31,867 bases of DNA from DIGJ01 sp036658435 (GCA_036658435.1 JAVXEO010000020.1:1-31867); one strand, 5' to 3'; counted from the stretch's first letter, positions 14,612 through 23,507 are shown. Translations and numbers: made by a program. Notes: a model not told the origin generated them from the letters alone.

Positions 14612-14863
14612 ATGCGAATTATGGAATTTAAAATGGAAAGGCCAGGACTGGTAAAAGAAGGACAGGAAGTGGAAATACTGGAAAGAAGTTCACCGGTAAA
14701 CTATCATTATATTATTGAACCTGCGGTTGCAATGTCTGGGTGCTATTTAGAACAAGAACGGTTAAAATCGGAGAAAGGTGTTATAAAGGAAATAAAAGAA
14801 ACGGAAACGGGATTTTATGTAAGGGTTGCTTTTGATGAGGAAGAGATTCCAAAAAAGAAGTAA
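14612..14863 (+). CDS. Hypothetical 83-residue protein
   Basis: I do not recognise this family. The frame is open from 14591, but GAGGTGA (14601-14607), which begins on the last base of the DUF362 stop, fixes the start at ATG 14612. The protein is acidic and basic by turns, has one cysteine (in AMSGCYLE), ends in a lysine tail, and looks beta-rich (QEVEILE, YHYIIEP, GFYVRVAF). There is no signal peptide or membrane segment. Tight coupling to the DUF362 gene suggests they work together. It is the last gene before the terminator at 14963-15008. Confidence 0.7.
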   Translation: MRIMEFKMERPGLVKEGQEVEILERSSPVNYHYIIEPAVAMSGCYLEQERLKSEKGVIKEIKETETGFYVRVAFDEEEIPKKK

Positions 14864-14962
14864 TAAGTAGAGCTAATGAAACAATAGGGTTTTGCAAATA
14901 AGAAGAAAATAAAGAAAAAATCAGGGAATTGTAGAGAAATTCTGAATAATTATTCATATAAT

Positions 14963-15008
14963 AAAAAACTTGGAAGAATAAAAGCTAGGTATTCTCCCAA
15001 GTTTTTTT
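14963..15008 (+). terminator. Terminator of the polyamine/DUF362 operon
   Basis: cttgg (14969-14973) pairs with ccaag (14997-15001). After one A/C mismatch, agaata (14975-14980) pairs with tattct (14990-14995). A-rich and T-rich flanks extend the stem into eight T-rich positions (15002-15008). Confidence 0.88.
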
Positions 15009-15046
15009 GCTGTGTGAAAAAAAATTTTGTAATTTCCCAAAAAGTA

Positions 15047-15075
15047 TTGCATAAAAATACATAGTGTGCTAAAAT
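15047..15075 (+). promoter_or_regulatory. Promoter of carAB
   Basis: TTGCAT (15047-15052), 17 bases, TAAAAT (15070-15075) with TGC before the -10. A 5' leader of about 55 bases separates it from carA. I see no PyrR-type attenuator or other hairpin in that leader. Confidence 0.7.
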
Positions 15076-15135
15076 CATAAAAATTTGAAAAAAATATAAA
15101 TTTTTTTACGATAAACTGAAAGGGGCAGAGAAAGA

Positions 15136-16209
15136 ATGAAAGCATTTTTAATTCTGGAGGATGGCACCTGTTTTAGTGGAAACCATATAGGGTATTCCAA
15201 GGAGGTCATCAGTGAAATCGTTTTTAATACATCTATGACAGGATATTTAGAAATTCTGACAGACCCGTCCTATGCAGGACAAGCGGTTGTAATGACTTAT
15301 CCATTAATTGGTAATTATGGTATTTGTAAGGAGGACATGGAATCCTCAAAACCTTGGCCGGATGGTTTTATTGTCGGTGAATTATCTCGTATTTCCAGTA
15401 ATTTTCGTAGTGAATCTTCTATTCAACATTTCTTAGAAACAAATCTTATCCCAGGAATCTGTGGAATTGATACCCGTGCACTGACTAAAATTTTAAGAGA
15501 AAAAGGAACGATGAAAGGAATGATTACAACAAGGGAAGACTTTTCCATTCCCCAGGTAGTAGCGGTTCTTAAAAATCATAAGGGAAAAGATGTGGTAAAA
15601 GAAGTAACCTGCAAAGAAAAAAAAGTAATCCCGGGAGATGGTTACAAAGTAGCCTTGTATGATTTTGGTGCAAAAAATAATATCCTGGAATCTTTGATAA
15701 AAAGAGACTGTCAGGTTAGAATCTATCCGGCAGATACAAAGGCAGAAGAGGTACTTGCAGAAAAACCGGATGGAATTATGCTTTCAAATGGACCAGGGGA
15801 TCCCAAGGCCTGTCCTGAAATCATCAAAGAGATGAAAAAAATATACCAAAGTGAGGTTCCTGTTTTTGCAATTTGTCTTGGCCATCAGCTTATGGCACTT
15901 GCAGTTGGTGGGGATACAAGGAAGATGAGATACGGACACAGAGGTGCCAATCATCCGGTAAAAGATTTAGCAACGGGGAAAATCTATATGTCTTCTCAAA
16001 ATCATGGATACGTGGTAAAGGATGGCACAATGGATGATAGGATTGCAATCCCAAGTTTTGTAAATGTAAATGATTCTTCCAATGAGGGATTATCCTATAT
16101 TGGGAAAAAGATTTTTACGGTGCAGTTTCATCCGGAAGCCTGCCCGGGACCAGAGGACAGCAACTTTTTATTTGACCGTTTTATGAACCTGATGCAGAGG
16201 GAAAACTAA
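15136..16209 (+). CDS. carA: Carbamoyl phosphate synthase small (glutaminase) subunit
   Basis: A 357-residue amidotransferase subunit that releases ammonia from glutamine for CarB. The N-terminal CPSase domain (1-130) has GYLEILTDPSYAGQ. The class I glutamine amidotransferase domain (171-355) has the nucleophile C248 in CLGHQ and the His332-Pro-Glu334 of the triad in QFHPEACPGPE. The A-rich AAAGGGG about 10 bases before the ATG is an adequate ribosome site. It is followed after 60 bases by carB, together forming carbamoyl phosphate for arginine and pyrimidines. Confidence 0.97.
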   Translation: MKAFLILEDGTCFSGNHIGYSKEVISEIVFNTSMTGYLEILTDPSYAGQAVVMTYPLIGNYGICKEDMESSKPWPDGFIVGELSRISSNFRSESSIQHFLETNLIPGICGIDTRALTKILREKGTMKGMITTREDFSIPQVVAVLKNHKGKDVVKEVTCKEKKVIPGDGYKVALYDFGAKNNILESLIKRDCQVRIYPADTKAEEVLAEKPDGIMLSNGPGDPKACPEIIKEMKKIYQSEVPVFAICLGHQLMALAVGGDTRKMRYGHRGANHPVKDLATGKIYMSSQNHGYVVKDGTMDDRIAIPSFVNVNDSSNEGLSYIGKKIFTVQFHPEACPGPEDSNFLFDRFMNLMQREN

Positions 16210-16269
16210 GAGCAAAGGACAGAAACATTAACAAATGGTATTTCGCTGAGGAAGCAGATGGGAGAAAAT

Positions 16270-19200
16270 ATGCCAAAAAAGCCAGAAATCAAAAAAGTAT
16301 TAGTCATTGGATCGGGACCTATTGTAATTGGACAGGCAGCAGAATTTGATTACGCAGGGACACAGGCATGCCGTTCTTTAAAGGAAGAGGGTATAGAAGT
16401 TGTACTTGTAAATTCCAATCCGGCTACAATAATGACAGATAAAGACATTGCAGACAAGGTATACATAGAGCCACTTACCGTAAATATGTTAAAGAGAATC
16501 CTACGTTTGGAAAAGCCGGATAGCCTTTTGCCTACCCTTGGTGGACAGGCGGCATTGAACCTGGCAATGGAACTTTCCGAATCCGGATTTTTAAAAGAGG
16601 CGGGGGTACAATTAATTGGTACAACGACAGAAACCATAAAAAAGGCAGAGGATCGGTTGGAGTTTAAAAGAACCATGGAAAAACTAAAAGAACCTTGTGC
16701 GCCTTCCCTTGTTGTGGAAAATGTGGAAGATGGGATTGCTTTTGCAAAGGAAATAGGATATCCAATTGTACTTCGCCCTGCATATACCCTTGGGGGAAGC
16801 GGAGGAGGAATCGTAGAAAATGAACAACAATTGGTAGAGATTCTTACCAATGGACTGCGGTTGAGCCGTGTGGGACAGGTTCTTGTAGAACGTTGTATTG
16901 CGGGATGGAAGGAAATTGAATACGAGGTAATGCGGGATGGAAATGGAACCTGCATTATGGTATGCAATATGGAAAATATTGATCCGGTTGGAGTGCATAC
17001 AGGGGACAGCATTGTAGTGGCACCTTCCCAGACATTGGGGGATAAAGAGTACCAAATGTTACGAAGTTCTGCCTTTCGAATTATTACAGAATTAAATATT
17101 ACCGGTGGATGCAACGTGCAGTATGCACTTCATCCAGACAGCTTTGAATACTGTGTTATAGAAGTAAATCCCAGAGTAAGCCGTTCATCGGCACTGGCAT
17201 CAAAAGCAACGGGATATCCCATTGCAAAGGTAGCGGCAAAGATTGCTCTTGGATACCAACTGGATGAAATAAAAAATGCAATCACAGAAAAAACATATGC
17301 AAGTTTTGAACCGGCACTGGACTATTGCGTTGTAAAAATGCCCAGATTTCCTTTTGATAAATTCATTTCTGCAAAAAGAACGTTAACAACACAGATGAAG
17401 GCTACTGGGGAAGTCATGAGTATCTGCAGAAATTTCGAAGGTGCTTTAATGAAGGCACTTCGTTCCTTGGAACAGCATGTGGATAGTCTTTTATCTTATG
17501 ACTTTTCCAACCTTACCAATAAGGAACTCCATGAAAAACTTAAATGTGTAGACGACCAACGAATTTATGCCATTGCCCAGGCGCTGAGGAAAGGGTTTAC
17601 TTATGATGAAATTTTTGAAGATACCAAAATAGATCGCTGGTTTATTGATAAAATTGCAGTCCTTGTAGAAATGGAAGAACTTCTTAGAAAAAATACGCTG
17701 ACAGAAGAGATATTAAAAGAGGCAAAGCGCTTGGAATTTCCGGATACGGTCATTGGAAATTTATCCGGAAAAAAGGAATCCGAGATAAAAGAACTTCGGA
17801 AACACTGGAACATAAAGGCAGTATATAAGATGGTGGATACCTGTGCAGCAGAATTTGAGGCAGCAACACCTTATTATTATTCGGTATATGGAGGACAATG
17901 TGAAGCCGTTACGCAAAATAAAAAGAAAAAAGTTTTAATATTAGGCTCCGGACCCATTCGAATAGGACAGGGCATTGAGTTCGATTACTGTAGCGTACAC
18001 AGCACCTGGGCATTTAAAGAAGCCGGATATGAAACTATTATTGTAAATAACAATCCGGAAACCGTGAGTACGGATTTTGATATTGCAGATAAACTTTATT
18101 TTGAACCGCTGACACCGGAGGATGTTGAAAATATTGTAGAGGTAGAAAAGCCGGATGGGGCGGTAGTGCAGTTTGGAGGACAGACCGCAATTAAACTAAC
18201 CGAAGATTTAATAAGAATGGGGGTTCCTATTCTTGGTACCAAAGCAGAAGATGTGGATGCCGCCGAGGACAGAGAACTTTTTGACAAGATAGTAGAAGAC
18301 TGTAGGATTCCCAGACCGGAAGGAAAGACAGTGTATACGGTATCGGAGGCAATAGAGGCAGCAAACCAGCTGGAATATCCGGTTCTGGTAAGACCTTCTT
18401 ATGTATTGGGAGGGCAGGGAATGCGCATTGCCATTAATGACTCCGATTTAAAACTCTACATTGAGAATATTAATAAAATTGCCCAGGAACACCCAATTTT
18501 AGTGGATAAATATATTTTGGGAAAAGAAATTGAAGTGGATGCTATCTGTGATGGAGAAGATATATTGATACCGGGGATAATGGAACATATAGAACGTGCG
18601 GGGGTTCACTCCGGAGACAGCATATCGGTGTATCCGTCGCAAACGTTATCGGAACAGGTAGAGGAAACTATTGTAGAGTATACAAAGCGTCTGGCAAAAT
18701 CTTTACATGTAATCGGAATGATTAACATTCAGTTTATTGTATGTAAAGAAGAAGTTTATGTTATTGAAGTAAATCCCCGCTCTAGCCGTACGGTGCCTTA
18801 TATTACGAAAGTAACAGGAATTCCCATTGTAAAACTGGCAACTTTTGTTATGCTGGGAAGAAAAATCAAAGATATGGGTTATCAGCCGGGGTTACAGCCA
18901 AAAGCAGAACACATTGCGATTAAATTTCCTGTCTTTTCTTTTGAAAAAATCAGAGGAGCGGAAATCAGCCTTGGACCGGAAATGAAGTCCACCGGTGAAT
19001 GCCTGGGAATTGCCAAAAACTATAATGATGCGTTGTATAAAGCTTTTCGTGGTGCGGGTATCGGAAAACCGGTGTATAAAAAAATGTTATTATCGGTAAA
19101 AAAAGCAGACCGAGAAGAGGCATTAGATCTTGCAAAACGTTTTATTAAGTTGGGCTACACTATTTTTGCAACACCGGGAACCGGGCGCTTTTTAGAAAAG

Positions 19201-19464
19201 AATCATGTTTTAGTGGAAAAGGTAAATAAACTTTCACAGCCTTCCCCTAATTTTATGGATGTCATTTTAAGCCACGAAATTGATTTGGTGATTGATACGC
19301 CAACCCAGGGAAATGAAAAGGGAAGCGATGGATTTTTAATTCGAAGAAATGCGGTGGAAACCGGCGTAACCTGTCTTACTTCCTTAGATACGGCGGCGGC
19401 GTATTTAACTTGTCTGGAAGAAAATTCAAGAGATTTGGAACCAATTAATATTGCCAATATATAA
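16270..19464 (+). CDS. carB: Carbamoyl phosphate synthase large subunit
   Basis: A roughly 1064-residue synthetase, the usual length, built from two ATP-grasp halves and a C-terminal MGS-like allosteric domain (about the last 130 residues). Each half begins with a nucleotide-fold motif, VLVIGSGPIVIGQAAEFDY and VLILGSGPIRIGQGIEFDY. GGSGGG and GGQG loops follow, then VEVNPR-type metal sites (VIEVNPRVSRSSA and VIEVNPRSSRTVP). It makes carbamoyl phosphate from bicarbonate, ammonia and two ATP. An ATG at 16258 is in frame; the ATG at 16270 was preferred because GGGAG precedes it closely and MPKK is the usual family start. Confidence 0.97.
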   Translation: MPKKPEIKKVLVIGSGPIVIGQAAEFDYAGTQACRSLKEEGIEVVLVNSNPATIMTDKDIADKVYIEPLTVNMLKRILRLEKPDSLLPTLGGQAALNLAMELSESGFLKEAGVQLIGTTTETIKKAEDRLEFKRTMEKLKEPCAPSLVVENVEDGIAFAKEIGYPIVLRPAYTLGGSGGGIVENEQQLVEILTNGLRLSRVGQVLVERCIAGWKEIEYEVMRDGNGTCIMVCNMENIDPVGVHTGDSIVVAPSQTLGDKEYQMLRSSAFRIITELNITGGCNVQYALHPDSFEYCVIEVNPRVSRSSALASKATGYPIAKVAAKIALGYQLDEIKNAITEKTYASFEPALDYCVVKMPRFPFDKFISAKRTLTTQMKATGEVMSICRNFEGALMKALRSLEQHVDSLLSYDFSNLTNKELHEKLKCVDDQRIYAIAQALRKGFTYDEIFEDTKIDRWFIDKIAVLVEMEELLRKNTLTEEILKEAKRLEFPDTVIGNLSGKKESEIKELRKHWNIKAVYKMVDTCAAEFEAATPYYYSVYGGQCEAVTQNKKKKVLILGSGPIRIGQGIEFDYCSVHSTWAFKEAGYETIIVNNNPETVSTDFDIADKLYFEPLTPEDVENIVEVEKPDGAVVQFGGQTAIKLTEDLIRMGVPILGTKAEDVDAAEDRELFDKIVEDCRIPRPEGKTVYTVSEAIEAANQLEYPVLVRPSYVLGGQGMRIAINDSDLKLYIENINKIAQEHPILVDKYILGKEIEVDAICDGEDILIPGIMEHIERAGVHSGDSISVYPSQTLSEQVEETIVEYTKRLAKSLHVIGMINIQFIVCKEEVYVIEVNPRSSRTVPYITKVTGIPIVKLATFVMLGRKIKDMGYQPGLQPKAEHIAIKFPVFSFEKIRGAEISLGPEMKSTGECLGIAKNYNDALYKAFRGAGIGKPVYKKMLLSVKKADREEALDLAKRFIKLGYTIFATPGTGRFLEKNHVLVEKVNKLSQPSPNFMDVILSHEIDLVIDTPTQGNEKGSDGFLIRRNAVETGVTCLTSLDTAAAYLTCLEENSRDLEPINIANI

Positions 19465-19495
19465 GCCCGATGAGGTAAATAGTAAGAAAATACAG

Positions 19496-19536
19496 AGTGA
19501 TTCATCGCTTGTAATGAATTAAAGTGATGAATCACT
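19496..19536. repeat. 15-bp inverted repeat before the aminotransferase promoter
   Basis: agtgattcatcgctt (19496-19510) pairs with aaagtgatgaatcact read to 19536, 14 of 15 positions, around an 11-nt loop. It ends 6 bases before the -35 hexamer. It may terminate carAB transcripts, though no T-run follows, or serve as an operator. Confidence 0.7.
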
Positions 19537-19542
19537 AAAATG

Positions 19543-19571
19543 TTGACAAATGAAAGTGAATACTTTAGAAT
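19543..19571 (+). promoter_or_regulatory. Promoter of the aminotransferase gene
   Basis: TTGACA (19543-19548), 17 bases, TAGAAT (19566-19571), 33 bases before the ATG. Confidence 0.75.
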
Positions 19572-19604
19572 AAATAAGAAAAATCAGAAGCAAGGAGGCT
19601 CCAT

Positions 19605-20906
19605 ATGAAATCATATAAAGAAATGAAAAAAGAAGAGCTTTTAGAAGAGAAAGAAGCTTTAGAAAAAGAATATGAAGAAGCAAAGAAAAAAGGATTAAAG
19701 CTGGATATGTCAAGAGGAAAACCGGCAGCAGCCCAATTAGATCTCTCTATGGGAATGATGGATGTTTTGAACAGTGGAACGAATCTAAAGGGAGAAGAAG
19801 GCGCAGATTGTAGAAATTATGGTGTATTGGATGGAATTAAAGAAGCCAAACAACTTCTTGCAGATATGATGGAAGTGGATGCAGATAATATTATTATTTA
19901 TGGAAACTCCAGTCTAAATGTTATGTATGACACCGTATCCCGTTCTATGACTCATGGAGTAATGGGAAGCACTCCTTGGGCAAAACTGGATAAGGTTAAG
20001 TTTTTATGCCCAGTACCCGGCTATGATCGTCACTTTGCCATTACCGAGCACTTTGGTATTGAAATGATAAATGTTCCTATGACACCGGAAGGACCGGATA
20101 TGGATATAGTGGAGAAACTGGTTAGTGAGGACGCTTCAATTAAAGGAATCTGGTGTGTTCCAAAGTATTCAAACCCTCAGGGAATTACTTACTCCGATGA
20201 ATGTGTAAGGCGCTTTGCACGATTAAAACCAGCGGGAGAGGACTTCCGTATTTATTGGGATAATGCATATGGACTTCATCATTTATATAGCCATGCACAG
20301 GGACACGATCATTTAATTGAGATTTTACATGAATGTGAAAAAGTAGGAAATCCTAATTTAGTATATAAATTCTGTTCCACTTCAAAAATCAGTTTTCCGG
20401 GTTCCGGTGTGGCTGCGATTGTAGCTTCAAAGGAGAATTTGGTAGAGATTCGGAAACAACTTACCATTCAGACGATCGGTTATGATAAGGTAAACCAACT
20501 CCGTCATGTTCGCTTTTTTAAAGATCTGAAAGGTATGCAGGCGCATATGATGAAACATGCGGATATTATGCGTCCAAAGTTTGAAGCTGTTTTAGAAACC
20601 ATGGAAAAAGAACTGGGTGGATTGGAAATTGGTTCATGGATTGCACCAAGAGGGGGATATTTTATTTCCTTTGAAGCGATGGAGGGCTGTGCAAAAGCCA
20701 TTGTACAAAAGTGTAAAGAAGCAGGGGTTATAATGACCGATGCAGGGGCTACCTATCCCTATGGTTTAGATCCTCATGATTCCAACATTCGTATTGCTCC
20801 TTCTTTTCCAACACCGGAAGAATTGAAAGAAGCTTCGGCTTTATTTGTATTATGTGTGAAGCTGGTTAGCGCAGATAAATTGTTAGAAGAAATGAAGAAT
20901 AATTAA
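19605..20906 (+). CDS. Aspartate-type aminotransferase (MocR-like class I, subgroup Ic)
   Basis: A 433-residue PLP aminotransferase. The N-terminal 30 residues are a charged helix. DMSRGKPAAAQLDLS (34-48), NYGVLDGIKE (71-80), YSNPQG (188-193), WDNAYGLHH (218-226) and the PLP lysine K261 in STSKISFPGSG match the aspartate aminotransferase Ic group, distinct from classical AspC. The C-terminal APRGGYF carries a substrate-binding arginine. The likely reaction is aspartate plus 2-oxoglutarate to oxaloacetate plus glutamate. It has its own promoter and AAGGAGG. Specificity is inferred from family resemblance. The next gene follows after 92 bases with its own promoter. Confidence 0.87.
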   Translation: MKSYKEMKKEELLEEKEALEKEYEEAKKKGLKLDMSRGKPAAAQLDLSMGMMDVLNSGTNLKGEEGADCRNYGVLDGIKEAKQLLADMMEVDADNIIIYGNSSLNVMYDTVSRSMTHGVMGSTPWAKLDKVKFLCPVPGYDRHFAITEHFGIEMINVPMTPEGPDMDIVEKLVSEDASIKGIWCVPKYSNPQGITYSDECVRRFARLKPAGEDFRIYWDNAYGLHHLYSHAQGHDHLIEILHECEKVGNPNLVYKFCSTSKISFPGSGVAAIVASKENLVEIRKQLTIQTIGYDKVNQLRHVRFFKDLKGMQAHMMKHADIMRPKFEAVLETMEKELGGLEIGSWIAPRGGYFISFEAMEGCAKAIVQKCKEAGVIMTDAGATYPYGLDPHDSNIRIAPSFPTPEELKEASALFVLCVKLVSADKLLEEMKNN

Positions 20907-20921
20907 AACTAAAAAAAATTG

Positions 20922-20950
20922 TTGCATAAAAAATATTTTTGGTGTATTAT
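20922..20950 (+). promoter_or_regulatory. Promoter of arcC
   Basis: TTGCAT (20922-20927), 17 bases, TATTAT (20945-20950). The -35 is identical to that of carA. AAGGAGG (20982-20988) fixes the start codon at 20999. Confidence 0.7.
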
Positions 20951-20998
20951 ATAAACATAAGAGAACGTATTGGAAAATTTCAAGGAGGTTTATATAAT

Positions 20999-21940
20999 AT
21001 GAGCAAAAAAAGAGTAGTAATTGCATTAGGTGGTAATGCATTAGGTAATACACTTCCAGAACAGATGGATGCAGTAAAAACAACAGCAAAAGCAATTGTA
21101 GATTTGATTCAAGAAGGCAATGAAGTAATCGTAACTCATGGGAATGGACCACAGGTTGGTATGATTAATAATGCTATGTCCGCACTTAGCCGTGAAGATA
21201 AGTCCATACCTGCAACGCCACTTTCTGTATGTGTTGCAATGAGCCAGGCTTATATTGGTTATGATTTACAGAACGCATTAAGAGAAGAACTTGTTAATAG
21301 AGGGATTATGGACACGCCTGTAACCACCATGATTACACAGGTTAAAGTGGACAGAAATGACCCGGCTTTTGAAAAACCTGCAAAACCAATTGGTCAGTTT
21401 ATGACAAAGGAAGAAGCCGAAGAAGCAGAACAGAAATATGGATGGATAACCAAAGAAGATTCAGGAAGAGGATATCGCAGAGTCGTTGCCTCTCCAAAAC
21501 CAAAGGAAGTAATTGAAATTGGAGCGATTCGTACTTTAGTTGAATCCGGAAGCGTTGTAATTGCCGGAGGCGGTGGAGGTATTCCTGTAGTTTTAGAAGG
21601 AAACCACCTAAAAGGAGCGGGCGCTGTTATAGATAAAGACCATGTAAGCTGCTTACTGGCAAAGGAATTAGATGCAGATTATTTAATTATTTTAACCGCA
21701 GTAGAAAAAGCAGCCGTTAATTATGGAAAACCGGATCAAAAATGGCTGGGAGAAGTTAGTGTTGACGAAATGAAACAGTATTGTGAAGAAGGTCATTTTG
21801 CACCTGGTTCCATGCTTCCTAAAGTACAGGCTGCCATTGATTTTGCAGATTCTAAAGCCGGCCGCCGTTCTTTAATTACCCTGCTTGAAAAAGCAAAAGA
21901 TGGAATTCAGGGAAAAACCGGTACCGTTATAGTAAAATAG
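20999..21940 (+). CDS. arcC: Carbamate kinase
   Basis: A 313-residue cytoplasmic amino acid kinase-fold enzyme interconverting carbamoyl phosphate plus ADP with carbamate plus ATP. The N-terminal VIALGGNALG and THGNGPQVG are phosphate-binding motifs; VVASPKPKEV, IAGGGGGIPVV and AVIDKDHVSCLLA are family signatures, and the C-terminal GTVIVK is typical. The frame is open from a TTG at 20939, but the strong AAGGAGG places the start at 20999. No arginine deiminase or ornithine carbamoyltransferase is adjacent, so it is not in a classical arc operon here. It may drain carbamoyl phosphate from another source such as purine or agmatine breakdown. It ends in a strong terminator. Confidence 0.95.
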   Translation: MSKKRVVIALGGNALGNTLPEQMDAVKTTAKAIVDLIQEGNEVIVTHGNGPQVGMINNAMSALSREDKSIPATPLSVCVAMSQAYIGYDLQNALREELVNRGIMDTPVTTMITQVKVDRNDPAFEKPAKPIGQFMTKEEAEEAEQKYGWITKEDSGRGYRRVVASPKPKEVIEIGAIRTLVESGSVVIAGGGGGIPVVLEGNHLKGAGAVIDKDHVSCLLAKELDADYLIILTAVEKAAVNYGKPDQKWLGEVSVDEMKQYCEEGHFAPGSMLPKVQAAIDFADSKAGRRSLITLLEKAKDGIQGKTGTVIVK

Positions 21941-21974
21941 TTTAAATCATTCATCAAAATAAATCGTTGTAACG

Positions 21975-22018
21975 AAAAAAGATTTTTCTTCCCTGGTTGG
22001 GAGGAAAGGTCTTTTTTT
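21975..22018 (+). terminator. Strong terminator after arcC
   Basis: A 19-bp stem (21975-21993 with 21999-22017, a few G-U pairs) around a five-base loop, tggtt. Seven T (22012-22018) form the end of the 3' arm and the U-tract. Confidence 0.88.
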
Positions 22019-22053
22019 ATGTAATAGGAAAGCGTTCCTATTACATAAAAAAA
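22012..22053. repeat. Perfect 19-bp palindrome with 4-base loop
   Basis: Seven T plus ATGTAATAGGAA (22012-22030) pair perfectly with TTCCTATTACAT plus seven A (22035-22053) around AGCG. Its 5' arm is the U-tract of the arcC terminator. It lacks a following T-run on either strand, so it is not a normal terminator. An operator, RNA-stabilising hairpin or relic of a small inserted element are possibilities. Confidence 0.85.
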
Positions 22054-22089
22054 CCATAAAAAGTATTAAAATTTTATAAAATATGCAGA

Positions 22090-22117
22090 TTGTTTTTTAA
22101 AATCATAGTGGTAAAAT
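22090..22117 (+). promoter_or_regulatory. Probable promoter of the antiporter gene
   Basis: TTGTTT (22090-22095), 16 bases, TAAAAT (22112-22117), about 70 bases before the start codon. Confidence 0.45.
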
Positions 22118-22187
22118 AATAGAGTTATTAAGTTAACTATCGTTTCAATTTATTTGTTTTTGTAATACAGAACTAAAATGGAAGGGA

Positions 22188-23408
22188 ATGGGTATCAAAA
22201 TGGAATCTTATGGAATTATTAGAAGCTTGGCAATTATTATTATTTCAGCAGAATTGTTCGGACTGCTGGCAAGAAAGTGGAAGGCACCTCAGGTGGTTGG
22301 ACAGATTATTGCCGGTTTGATAATAGGCCCCAGTGTATTGGGACTGGTTGGAATTAATGACTTTTTAGTACAAATGGCAGAAATAGGAGTTATTTTACTA
22401 ATGTTTTCTGCAGGTCTGGAAACGGATTTAAAGGATTTGGTGAAAACCGGGCCAAAGGCATTTTTAATTGCCTGTGTAGGTGTGCTGGTACCCCTGGCAG
22501 GAGGGTTTTTATTAAGTTCCGTGGTTCATGGGTTTGCAGAGCCGGGCAGTGAAGCCTTTTTGAAAAATGTTTTTATTGGTGTGATTATGACGGCAACATC
22601 GGTAAGCATTACCGTACAGTCTTTGCGTGAGCTGGGACATTTAAAGGGAACGGTAGGAACAACCATATTGAGTGCAGCCATTATTGATGATGTCATTGGA
22701 ATTGTTGTTTTAACTTTTGTTGTGGGAATGCGAAATCCGGATTCTAATCCGGTTAGGGTTATTATAAGCACCCTGTTATTTTTTGCATTATCTGCAATAT
22801 GTGGATGGGGATTATACAAAGGATTTAAACGATATGACCGTAAGTATAGAAGACATAGACGTATTCCCATTATTAGTTTGTTCTTATGTTTTGCCTTAGC
22901 TTATCTTGCCGAACGTTATTTTGGAATTGCAGACATTACCGGTGCCTATGTAGCGGGAATCATTCTTTGCAATATACGGGATGCCGATTATATAGTAAGA
23001 AAAATGGATATTAATTCTTACATGATTTTTGGACCTGTTTTTTTTGCCAGCATTGGACTGAAGACGCAGATTAAAGAATTTACACCGGCAATATTACTTT
23101 TTTCTCTGGCATTTGTAGTGGTTGCCTGCATTACCAAGATTATTGGCTGCGGATGGATAAGCAGAGTCTGCAGATTCCATCGTAGAGATGCACTTAAAAT
23201 AGGAGTGGGTATGATGACAAGAGGAGAAGTTGCGCTCATTGTGGCACAAAAAGGTTTGGATGTAGGTCTTTTGGAGACAAAGTATTTTACTTCCGTTATT
23301 TTACTTATAATCTTTTCTTCAATTATTACGCCGATTATTTTGAAACTTTTATATAGAGGAGAAGAAACAGAAGATCCGGTAGAAACACAAATTTATGATG
23401 TAGAATAA
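22188..23408 (+). CDS. Cation:proton antiporter (CPA2/Kef-type membrane domain)
   Basis: A 406-residue integral membrane protein with about 12 hydrophobic segments. Family motifs are PQVVGQIIAGLIIGPSVLG (34-52), FSAGLETDL (73-81), the ion-binding Asp pair D167-D168 in AIIDDVIG, and GMMTRGEVALIVAQKG near residue 345. It should exchange Na+ or K+ for H+ across the cytoplasmic membrane. It ends shortly after the last membrane segment and has no TrkA-N/C regulatory domain, so ligand gating as in KefB/C is not expected. Either ATG 22188 or ATG 22200 could start it; AAGGG lies very close to the first. It is monocistronic, with a terminator behind it. Confidence 0.88.
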   Translation: MGIKMESYGIIRSLAIIIISAELFGLLARKWKAPQVVGQIIAGLIIGPSVLGLVGINDFLVQMAEIGVILLMFSAGLETDLKDLVKTGPKAFLIACVGVLVPLAGGFLLSSVVHGFAEPGSEAFLKNVFIGVIMTATSVSITVQSLRELGHLKGTVGTTILSAAIIDDVIGIVVLTFVVGMRNPDSNPVRVIISTLLFFALSAICGWGLYKGFKRYDRKYRRHRRIPIISLFLCFALAYLAERYFGIADITGAYVAGIILCNIRDADYIVRKMDINSYMIFGPVFFASIGLKTQIKEFTPAILLFSLAFVVVACITKIIGCGWISRVCRFHRRDALKIGVGMMTRGEVALIVAQKGLDVGLLETKYFTSVILLIIFSSIITPIILKLLYRGEETEDPVETQIYDVE

Positions 23409-23441
23409 AAAAAGATAAAAGAGATAAAAAAGTTAAAAAAG

Positions 23442-23486
23442 AACATAGAAGACAGGAAAGCAAAAATTGTCTTCTGTGTTTTTTTT
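23442..23486 (+). terminator. Terminator after the antiporter gene
   Basis: aacatagaagaca (23442-23454) pairs with tgtcttctgtgtt (23468-23480), 13 bp with one G-U, followed by T through 23486. Confidence 0.9.
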
Positions 23487-23507
23487 GTGGGAAAAATTTA
23501 GAAGAAG

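Noticed and set aside
16350..17114. Long minus-strand open frame opposite carB
   Set aside because: Antisense shadow of the conserved ATP-grasp region of carB; no family motifs.
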